Source of the DNA: Bifidobacterium sp. ESL0704
Lineage (GTDB): Bacteria; Actinomycetota; Actinomycetes; Actinomycetales; Bifidobacteriaceae
Assembly (NCBI RefSeq): GCF_029392075.1
Contig: NZ_CP113929.1
Location: 2,294,001 to 2,358,000 of the forward strand
Reading direction: 5' to 3'
DNA length: 64,000 nt
This document shows positions 57,701 through 64,000 of the stretch, piece by piece. A program made the translations under genes and the position numbers. How positions within the stretch are numbered: position 1 is the first letter of the stretch; each line of letters starts with the position of its first letter. The notes beneath the pieces were generated by a model. The model was not told the origin of the DNA. It saw nothing but the letters and a program-made list of their open reading frames with translations, and did not search any database.

Positions 57701-57923
57701 CCACGATAAGCTGGCCGACGGAAGGGTTGAACGCGAACGGACCGACGTGCCACGCTCCGACAGCTGGCGGAGCCGCCACAAAATTGCCGATTTTCAGTGC
57801 ACCGAAGCCGCCCAGCCATGGACGATAATTCCAGAACAATGCCACAAAAACCGCAGCAACAATAGTGATGGGAAGCATCGGTACCTGTCGGCAGATACCA
57901 GCAGCCTTGCGAATAATCCGCAT
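54780..57923 (-). CDS. Heavy-metal P1B-type ATPase with three low-complexity insertions
   Basis: A 1047-aa metal-transporting ATPase. Actuator motif INGEPLP (family TGES), TM motif ATPCPLLIAAP (Thr-Pro-Cys, ~500-502), phosphorylation site FFDKTGTLT (D544), MLTGDS and the hinge GDGVNDAPVL are all present. No N-terminal CxxC metal domain is seen. Related enzymes are about 620-800 aa; the extra length comes from hydrophilic insertions at ~160-365 (before the actuator domain), ~575-648 and a third in the nucleotide-binding domain (nt ~55440-55750). A TPC motif has been linked to Ni/Fe-type P1B pumps, but the metal is undetermined. AAGGAG lies 5 nt before the ATG at 57923. Confidence 0.9.
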   Translation of the reverse strand: MRIIRKAAGICRQVPMLPITIVAAVFVALFWNYRPWLGGFGALKIGNFVAAPPAVGAWHVGPFAFNPSVGQLIVVLLVAYSVFDSICGMIASLKAGHVGIDVLAILALLSTLGVQEYWAAWAVVLMIWSGEAIEEFAQTKAESNLSALVAAAPQMAHISDLPGVGAAGKVDGGHSADTTGPQNDGNHADIESIDNTNNVGTIGDAKRADSLETVGNTGGAGVPENPDKTVKRYSPASKVGATCAETMKREEFAENDHLAALFASSDKRLADGFRATLAAALPKGNARERENNLCVIDADDCNCELSSVAKDNAASSRNGSQDSRGKRTQPAGSLARHTFIGGSLARTSQAVKTMESQAAQDAHFHTVPVGQVALGDVLVVLPGETIPVDGKLLSGTATLDLSAINGEPLPRTVFAGARVMSGAINGSTMIVMRATQLAQDSQYQQTMQLVDSARASRAPVVKTADVLAVPFTIISLVIGVAAWIASGTPERFAQVLVLATPCPLLIAAPVAYMAGTGRLAKAGILTKTQEVLENLGKVSHIFFDKTGTLTVTRPQVVRVDVPDEARGRLPGLLGLRADSVAGLNDENNDAAMGSVGNNGGNADGGEDDSADAGESVAVHNDESGPTNAGEVVAVGTDSAGRSESSDASRLEDVIVELAAVVETYSVHILAQGIVAAGAAASKKLHNGRTAFPVVKDVHEDAGSGVRGMVEGHMVRVGRLSFAAGANAGGGGALAGVAMPNHADDNVSVAAKSGVAEIAGTSASAQIGGSAVCSQDNQDNRNNREKSAGVRADNDYLENSASSSDDADAASRESDAFSTSRFSPRAADEMVAYVSVDGLLAARIVLRDVPRDNARESLRRLRSLGVGAVTMLTGDSRSSADVIASEVGIDDVRADLLPQDKVAAVKAVSHETLSHSSKIETLLDRLSGQPKPRPISVMVGDGVNDAPVLAAADIGIAMTDGTSTAASQTAQVVIMNDDIADVPRAVAIARQTKRTMLQAVVTGLGLALVCMVAAAFNLIPVVVGAFMQEAIDVVSILWALTALRERDV

Positions 57924-58132
57924 GATTCTCCTTGCGCGTGTGCTGCTAAAGCCACGAGTCACACAAGTTACGCGGCCAAAGCAAGTTGGTCACGCCTTGT
58001 TAACCCACCGGCGACGCGAAGCCACCGATACACGGCGTAAAGATTATGAAATCAAGTATAGCGGTATCACGTCGACAACCCGTCCCAAAAACTCGCGTGG
58101 GTCGCCACGGATCCTGCAAGGAGCAGCAGCCG

Positions 58133-59599
58133 CTATATGATGCCGAAGAAATAAGCGACGTGGGCATCGAACCACGCGTAGCCGAGGTCGAAGACGGGCA
58201 GAAAACCGGTGCGCATCATCATCCCGAATGCGGCCCACGCACAAGCCAAAGCGACGAAAGCCAGCAACCAGAGCAACGTGGTGAGCAAGGCGATTTTCGC
58301 CCGCAGACGGCCGGCCGAACGGTGGCGGCGACCGAGACGGCTTGCATCACGGAATTCCTGGTCTTGCGCCTCGAACCGGTCAAGGGCATCGGCAAGGATA
58401 CGGCTCAGCCGCGCACGGCGGCGACGGGTGAGCGCCATGCCCACCGCAGCCAGCATGACCAGCACCAGAAACAGCCACATCGTCCACAAGGGCGCACCGC
58501 TCGGCTGGGTCGCGGGCACTCCCTCCCCCACAAAATGGCCGCGAACGAGCAGGCGATGGTCGTTGACGCCGTAGGGCGTGCAGGTGAGCAGCGTGACGTA
58601 GTTGCCGCCGTCAATCGGCTGCAACCGGCTCACGTCGTCGGGCAACACCACGGAAATCCGGTCGACCCGGTAACTCAGCCGATGGTTCAGCACACGAATC
58701 TGAAAAACGTTCCCACGCTTCAATTGCGTGAGGTTGTCGAAAAGAATATGGCCGACGAGACCGGTGTGGCCGGTGACGACGGGCTGGATGCCGGTGTCGT
58801 CGGTCGGCAGCGGGGTCGTGGCGAGATGACCGGTGGCCCGCGCCAGCGCCTCGTCCGAAGTGCCGTGCTCGATAGGCAGCTTCACATGAATCTTGGGGAT
58901 GTCGACATATCCCATCATGCCTTTGCCATCCACATTGAGCGTTTGGTAATAGCGGTCGAAAGGCGCTTTGATGTTGGCGTTGCGGAACGGGTCGCGCACC
59001 GGCAGACGCCCGATTTCGGCATTATACGACTTGGCATCGTTCCACATCCGCCGCTGGGCAGACGGCGAAAGCTTGGAGACGATGGCATCGTAGGCGTCGA
59101 TGGCGGCCTGCGGCTGGCGATAGTTCACATAATCCGCGACCAGCGGATAGAGGAAAATCGCCAGCCCGACCAAGAAAATGACTATATCGATGAGGCTGCG
59201 GGGCTTGCGCGCCTTCGCGTGACGGGCAGACAAACCGGGCGCGACAGAAGCAACCGAGCCCGTGCGGCTGACGGTTCCATCCGGTTCGATGGTTCCATCC
59301 GATTCAACGGTTCCAACAACCGCGCTCGTCTGATCGGGTTCAACCGGTTTGGCCAACACGTCAGAGCCAGTCGCCTCAGCTGCCTTGGCTGCCTCCGCAT
59401 GGCCGGCAGCATCCACCGAATCGGTCGTCTCGATTGCCTCCGCCCCGGATGTTTCCGCCTTGCCGGCCGCGTCCGCTGCCTCGGTCGAAGAACCGCCCGA
59501 TCGGACGGTACGGCTTGCCACGACCCTCCTCATCGACTTCGCCGGTTTCACCGCGCGGTCGTCTGTTCCGCTTTCAGAACCGCACGATGACGACGCCAT
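58133..59599 (-). CDS. Class C sortase with long N- and C-terminal extensions, locus 2
   Basis: A protein of up to 488 aa. The core (residues ~135-390) is a class C sortase: TM helix SLIDIVIFLVGLAIFLYPLV, lid motif with RDPFRNA, and catalytic H278 (VTGHTGL), C340 (TLLTCTPYGVN) and R349 (DHRLLVRG). In front is a ~130-residue Ala/Glu/Thr/Val-rich cytoplasmic segment, and behind are a TM helix, a basic loop (TRRRRARLSRI) and a further hydrophobic pair reaching the C-terminus; usual class C sortases have about 300-400 residues. The ATG at 59599 overlaps the end of the pilin gene by 52 bp; the ATG at 59533, 15 nt after the pilin stop, is an equally good start. Confidence 0.93.
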   Translation of the reverse strand: MASSSCGSESGTDDRAVKPAKSMRRVVASRTVRSGGSSTEAADAAGKAETSGAEAIETTDSVDAAGHAEAAKAAEATGSDVLAKPVEPDQTSAVVGTVESDGTIEPDGTVSRTGSVASVAPGLSARHAKARKPRSLIDIVIFLVGLAIFLYPLVADYVNYRQPQAAIDAYDAIVSKLSPSAQRRMWNDAKSYNAEIGRLPVRDPFRNANIKAPFDRYYQTLNVDGKGMMGYVDIPKIHVKLPIEHGTSDEALARATGHLATTPLPTDDTGIQPVVTGHTGLVGHILFDNLTQLKRGNVFQIRVLNHRLSYRVDRISVVLPDDVSRLQPIDGGNYVTLLTCTPYGVNDHRLLVRGHFVGEGVPATQPSGAPLWTMWLFLVLVMLAAVGMALTRRRRARLSRILADALDRFEAQDQEFRDASRLGRRHRSAGRLRAKIALLTTLLWLLAFVALACAWAAFGMMMRTGFLPVFDLGYAWFDAHVAYFFGII

Positions 59600-61527
59600 G
59601 CGGCGAGCGCCATCACCATCGCGCCCAGCACCAAGAAGAGCACAATGCCCATGCCACCGGTAAGCGGCAGTCCCAAAGGTCGGCCGAAGATATCGGTGGC
59701 CTTCCAGTTCTTCATGCCGACAGTGATGAGTTTGCCGAAGACGTCCTTGGCATCTTTGGGTGCGCTCTCGTACGCGCCGAACAAAGAACTCGACTTAGTG
59801 TTGGACGGGTCGTAACCGGCAGGGAAGATACCTTCCGGGTTTGAAGTGACGATGTCTTCCTCGCTCTTGCCCGCAATCGCGCTGAAGTCGAGCTGTTTGA
59901 AGACCTCGCGCGCACGCGCGTACCCCACGGGTGCCTTGTATTCCTCGATGTTGACCTTGAGACCCACGCCCTTCCAGGTCGTCGGATCGGAAGGATCGGT
60001 TTTCTCCATCACCGGCAGATCGACGAAGCTGACGATACCGGCATTGTTGGAAGCCGCCTCGATGAAATCGACACCTTCCGGCCGCTTGTCGCTGTCGGCG
60101 TAGAACTTGCCATCGCTGGCCAGGAAGCGCGCGTCGCTGTCCGGATCCGAAAGCCGGAAGACTGCCCCCGGCAGGCCGTTGCCGTCGGTGTCGGTTTTGA
60201 CGAACTGGAAGCCGGCGGTCGGGCTATGCGAAGCACCAGGCAGTGGCTTCGGAGTGTAGTTGTGGTCTGCGAAGGCGATGTTGCCCATATGCCCGGCGTC
60301 GACGCTGATGGAGTCGCCGTTCGCGGTCACTTGGGTCTTCAGATCGATGCGCAGCAGGATACGATGGTCCTTCTGGACTCCTGTAATCAGGCTCTTGAAC
60401 GTGGCGACGTCCTTGAAGAAGTCGAAGGTCAGGTAGGTGGTGCCCGCGCCGTCAGTGCCGACCTCGCGACCATCCTGGGTGGTCATCGACTGGCCTTTGT
60501 ACGTCGAATTGATACGCTTGGGAGCGGTATGGCCCGTCGAGTATGAGTACACTCCCGCCGGCACGTCATGAGTAACCTGCCGGCCGTTGTCGGCGGTGAA
60601 CGTCACGCTCACCGTAGGATCGGCGATGGTCTTCAATGAAGCGGGCAAGCGGTCAATGATGCGCAGCTGCACCCCAGTTCCGTCGGTGGCAATGTTCGTG
60701 TCATCGATATTCGAAAGCTGTAGGAGGCTGCTGTCCTTGCTGGCCTGCGGATTGCTGTCGTTGGCAATCACTTGGGTGATCTCGTAATCCTGCTTATCGC
60801 CGACCTGCGCGATGGCGGAACCGGTGGTGTGGGTCATGACCTTGGAAAGCTGGTTTGTGGTTTGGTTCTTGGGGAACAGGTGGAGGTTATAGATATAGCC
60901 GACGCTAGTCGTGCCGTTCGTGTCGGTCTGCGTGGTACGGTACGGCAGGCCGAAAATGGAATCCTCGACGAACGCGCGGCTGCTGTAGCGGCTGCCGGTC
61001 TGATGGAGCAGATAGTGGTGCTCGCCCTTGGGGAAACCGGTGCTTAACGTCTTGTGATCAGCATCCACGAACCACTGGTTCGAGTTGATGGATCCGTCGG
61101 CACCGGTCGAGCCGTAATAGACATGCCCCTCACCCATCTTCACGAATGTGTTCGAGTCGTTGACCGAGACCTGCGACCACCGCAATCCTTCGGCAGGCTG
61201 CACTTCGCTGAGTTCGAAATCGGCTCCGGAATTGGCCTGGCGACCCTCGGCGGCCTCATGCTGATCGTTGGCGGAGCCGGTGGAGGCGAAGCCCTCGTCG
61301 CTGGAAAGATACGAAGTCACCGTCAGCGTCGGCACCTTGTTCGGATCGATGGCACCGGCGACGAAATCGTCCTGGTCCCCGTAAGTCGGCAGCTTCGACG
61401 TGGGATCGACACCATCTGCGGCCTCGGCGCGGGCGACGGGACCCGCCAGAGCCAGCAGCGTCGCCAACGCCAGCAACAGCGCTACGAAACGCTTTCCTTT
61501 CAATCGATTTTGCAATAATCTGCTCAA
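59548..61527 (-). CDS. LPXTG pilus backbone pilin, locus 2
   Basis: A protein of about 659 aa. The signal peptide is FVALLLALATLLALAGPVARAEA. Pilin domains follow, with a CnaB/SpaA-like module near the C-terminus (FQFVKTDTDGNGLPGAVFRLSD ... NIEEYKAPVGYA, the latter resembling the pilin E-box). The sorting signal is LPLTGGMG, a hydrophobic helix and RRHR. The class C sortase gene immediately downstream should polymerise it. The start is probably the TTG at 61527, with GAGGGG about 10 nt upstream; the frame is open to 61605. Confidence 0.87.
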   Translation of the reverse strand: MSRLLQNRLKGKRFVALLLALATLLALAGPVARAEAADGVDPTSKLPTYGDQDDFVAGAIDPNKVPTLTVTSYLSSDEGFASTGSANDQHEAAEGRQANSGADFELSEVQPAEGLRWSQVSVNDSNTFVKMGEGHVYYGSTGADGSINSNQWFVDADHKTLSTGFPKGEHHYLLHQTGSRYSSRAFVEDSIFGLPYRTTQTDTNGTTSVGYIYNLHLFPKNQTTNQLSKVMTHTTGSAIAQVGDKQDYEITQVIANDSNPQASKDSSLLQLSNIDDTNIATDGTGVQLRIIDRLPASLKTIADPTVSVTFTADNGRQVTHDVPAGVYSYSTGHTAPKRINSTYKGQSMTTQDGREVGTDGAGTTYLTFDFFKDVATFKSLITGVQKDHRILLRIDLKTQVTANGDSISVDAGHMGNIAFADHNYTPKPLPGASHSPTAGFQFVKTDTDGNGLPGAVFRLSDPDSDARFLASDGKFYADSDKRPEGVDFIEAASNNAGIVSFVDLPVMEKTDPSDPTTWKGVGLKVNIEEYKAPVGYARAREVFKQLDFSAIAGKSEEDIVTSNPEGIFPAGYDPSNTKSSSLFGAYESAPKDAKDVFGKLITVGMKNWKATDIFGRPLGLPLTGGMGIVLFLVLGAMVMALAAWRRHRAVLKAEQTTAR

Positions 61528-62096
61528 TGGAGCACTTCCCCTCGTTTTACAATCATTGTCATCGACAGCCGTCAAACGGTGTGATGGAGGACAAAACGGG
61601 TACAAGTGCGAACCTCAAACCCGGCATACAGCGCCTTACATCGCGAATCATGCCTGCTGTGGTGACAATGGCGACGGAAAAACCGACGCCCTAACAAACT
61701 TTGCCTATGCGAATATAGCGGAACCATCATGGTGCGTGACGGAGCACTCGCCCACAGCAGATATGAAATAACTCACGAATACTACTGATTGGCCTAAGTT
61801 TTTAGTCATTTATTCATGAATAGTCTAAATAATCATGAGCGATGGCCGCGCTTTGCCAGCTGCGTTCCCCTTGCCCGATACCGGCGTCGCCGAAAACGAC
61901 AAAACAACAGCGACATGGCAGGACTTATCGCATCAAATCGTCTCAGACCCCATTTGGCGACTATCACACAATTCACGGCCGCGCAAACCCGTCGCAGACA
62001 TTGAACCATTCATTTCGCCTGAAGCCTAGCGCAACGGTGTACCCTCTGTACGTCACCAGATACCAATCGCGGCAACACAACGTAAGGAGGCAGAAA
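61528..62096. promoter_or_regulatory. Divergent region of pilus locus 2
   Basis: The 569 bp separate the divergent pilin/sortase and tip-protein genes and should contain both promoters. An ATTCATGAAT palindrome (61811-61820) lies in a locally AT-rich part. No gene is recognised. AAGGAGG sits just before the GTG start at 62097. Confidence 0.45.
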
Positions 62097-64000
62097 GTGC
62101 GTGCATTCGGCGAAAAATCACGCTGGAGCGCATACGCCCACGGCCTTCTTGCCCTGTCGTTGGCAATCCTTACGCTGCTCTCGACCCTAATCGCCATCCA
62201 GCCTTACGCCACCGCGCAAAGCGCGATGGACGATATCGATGCGACGACACCAATCACCCAGCCACAGCCTTCTCACGCACCCATCCAGAAAACCGCCACC
62301 GCCGGCACACAGGCGACCGGCGTCGACCACAAACCCCGCCTCTACCGGATGCTCAATTACAACTCACGCATCGACGCGTCCATGGACGAGCTGCGCATGG
62401 ACTTCGTGCTGCGAGTGGCGCACGGTGACGTTAACCCGCAGAGAAGCAACCCCGGACTGACCATCGTCTACTCCTACGACGGCACGACCACCAACACGCG
62501 CACAGCCACCTACCTCGGAGCGCAAAGCGACGCCGGCAAGATCAAATACTGGACGGACAACGAGGCCGATGACTTCGTGATCCAAGCGAGCCAGACGGTC
62601 GGCGATTACGACTATCTCGCGATTTCGATACGCGGCGATTTCGACTATCCCAACAGCCCCGACCCTAATATCATAGGCGGCACGCAGGTGCCGCTGTATG
62701 TCTACGCCGTGCTCGGCAACGTAGGCGCGCTCTCGGTGCAGCAGATGGAGAGCATGCCGTCGATTGCCACCAACATGGCCACAGACCCCACCACCGGCAA
62801 GGCGCTGCCGTTGCACACCTACGCGACCGACCGCTGCACCAGCCCGGCACCGGTGAACGGCAAAATCACCTGCACCGGCAACGGGCCGATCCTGGGCATC
62901 GGCTACGACTCCACCCCGCAGATGTTCAACAGCGAGGCCGGCACCGGCTGGGGGCTCAACGTAGCGCACGGCTTTTCGCAGGTTGGCGCCGGCCCAGGCA
63001 TCGCGCCGGCGCACTCGTTCTTCACCTACTTCAACGACTACGACCTCGTCTCGCGCGACAACGGCACCTCCGACGGCGACGGGCTGGCCAACCCGCACCC
63101 CTACTCCGTGGTGAGCTCGTTCTATTTCCAATGGCTGGCCTTAAGCGAAACCGGCCAATGGGTACCGGCGGACGCACTGACCCCGACCGCGCAGATCGGC
63201 ACGCAAAAGCCCGGCAACACGGCCAATTTCAACAAATGGAACAACTATTCCGCACTCAACCTCCCAGCTTCCGGCACCAACACCGCCATGCTGGCCTCAG
63301 GCGACGCGCAACGGCCGGACGGCTCCATCGATTTCGCCCGCGCGATGGCCGAACAAAAAACAGGCGGCAGGCCCAGCGGCTACTTCAAACTGGTGGTCTG
63401 GCCGATCACACGCAGTTCCGCCGGCAGCGACGACCGATACATCACCGCGCAGGATCAAGACATCTTCAACCCGCTCACCTCCACAGCAAGCGGCACCAGC
63501 AACGGCGGCAAGGGCGTCACCGCAGGTATGAGCGCAGCCGAAGCAAAACGAATTATCGACCTCGGATGGTCGAACGCCTCCGTCTTCGACGGTTTCGCGC
63601 TTGCCAAGCCCACACCTCCCACCATCGACGCGCCAAAAGTCGGGCCCAGCGGCCTGCTCTACGCCTCCACGCAGAACGTCGGCGGTACCGGAACGCCGGG
63701 GATGGACGTCGATCTGTTCGTCTCCACACCGGACCCAGCCAGTGGCGAAGTGGCCAGCACGACCGCCAAACGGGTGGAATCGTACGTCGGCACGGCCACC
63801 GTGGGCGCGGACGGGCGCTGGAAGCTGCCGGACAGCGTCGACGAATCCGACCCCTATGCCCGAATCCGCTCCTACCGCGCCTGGCAATACCCGCCGCCGG
63901 GTTCAGGCTCCAAAACCGCGTCATCGGCCCAAAGAACACCGGCATCGGCCCAGGAAGCCACCGCCGCAACATCGGCCCCGGGCAACTCCGTCAATCCGCT
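62097..64000 (+). CDS. Large pilus-associated surface protein (tip-type), locus 2, 3' partial
   Basis: The frame is open from the GTG at 62097 to the window end (about 634 residues seen). AAGGAGG lies 6 nt upstream. A signal sequence (LLALSLAILTLLSTLIAIQPYATA) is followed by PRLYRMLNYNSRIDASMDELRMD and VLRVAHGDV, clearly homologous to LFQMLSYNDKINTDIDEIRID and VIRVAHGEV in the locus 1 protein at 23461. Proline/threonine-rich Ig-like sequence begins near the end (APKVGPSGLLYASTQNVG). The C-terminal LPXTG is expected beyond the window. A tip or minor pilin role is inferred from its paralogue and the adjacent pilin and sortase. Confidence 0.88.
   Translation, partial: MRAFGEKSRWSAYAHGLLALSLAILTLLSTLIAIQPYATAQSAMDDIDATTPITQPQPSHAPIQKTATAGTQATGVDHKPRLYRMLNYNSRIDASMDELRMDFVLRVAHGDVNPQRSNPGLTIVYSYDGTTTNTRTATYLGAQSDAGKIKYWTDNEADDFVIQASQTVGDYDYLAISIRGDFDYPNSPDPNIIGGTQVPLYVYAVLGNVGALSVQQMESMPSIATNMATDPTTGKALPLHTYATDRCTSPAPVNGKITCTGNGPILGIGYDSTPQMFNSEAGTGWGLNVAHGFSQVGAGPGIAPAHSFFTYFNDYDLVSRDNGTSDGDGLANPHPYSVVSSFYFQWLALSETGQWVPADALTPTAQIGTQKPGNTANFNKWNNYSALNLPASGTNTAMLASGDAQRPDGSIDFARAMAEQKTGGRPSGYFKLVVWPITRSSAGSDDRYITAQDQDIFNPLTSTASGTSNGGKGVTAGMSAAEAKRIIDLGWSNASVFDGFALAKPTPPTIDAPKVGPSGLLYASTQNVGGTGTPGMDVDLFVSTPDPASGEVASTTAKRVESYVGTATVGADGRWKLPDSVDESDPYARIRSYRAWQYPPPGSGSKTASSAQRTPASAQEATAATSAPGNSVNP

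Overview
The window comes from a high-GC Gram-positive chromosome, most likely a Bifidobacterium. The pointers are a surface-anchored GH43 glycosidase, a LacI regulator beside a GH13 alpha-glucosidase, two sortase-dependent pilus loci with class C sortases, aminopeptidase C, and many alanine/aspartate-rich proteins. I cannot name the species. I found no rRNA, tRNA, transposase, prophage or CRISPR.

Layout. 1-8.1 kb is carbohydrate metabolism: a 5'-truncated cell-wall GH43 protein, an esterase, a LacI regulator and an alpha-glucosidase. 8.1-21 kb is housekeeping and accessory: histidine phosphatase, DUF4235 protein, nitroreductase, aldo/keto reductase, pepC, metG, an AbiEi-like orphan and an MHS transporter. 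21.4-28.1 kb is pilus locus 1 on the minus strand (class C sortase, large LPFTG protein, LPLTG pilin), looking more AT-rich than its surroundings. 28.6-33.4 kb is a marR-controlled heterodimeric ABC exporter. 34.3-38.0 kb holds two divergent amino-acid permeases. 40.7-43.7 kb has ilvC and an MHS transporter. 44.4-50.4 kb has menE, menB, a menI-like thioesterase and a DASS carboxylate transporter. 50.9-57.9 kb has a ClC channel, purA and a heavy-metal P-type ATPase. 58.1-64.0 kb is pilus locus 2: a sortase and pilin on the minus strand, and a divergent tip-type protein on the plus strand that runs off the window.

Two features stand out. First, many of the longer intergenic gaps contain tandem arrays of degenerate, mostly palindromic units with constant periods: 62 bp (three arrays), 61 bp (two), 62-63 bp (two), 56 bp and 51 bp, plus simple 8-, 9- and 16-bp arrays. 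The same unit family recurs at unlinked places, and the three 62-bp arrays begin with an inverted half-unit. Second, several conserved enzymes (ClC, P-type ATPase, MenE, PepC, one ABC subunit) carry in-frame low-complexity insertions inside otherwise normal domains. The menE-menB-menI set beside a dicarboxylate transporter is also notable, since bifidobacteria are usually regarded as lacking menaquinone synthesis.
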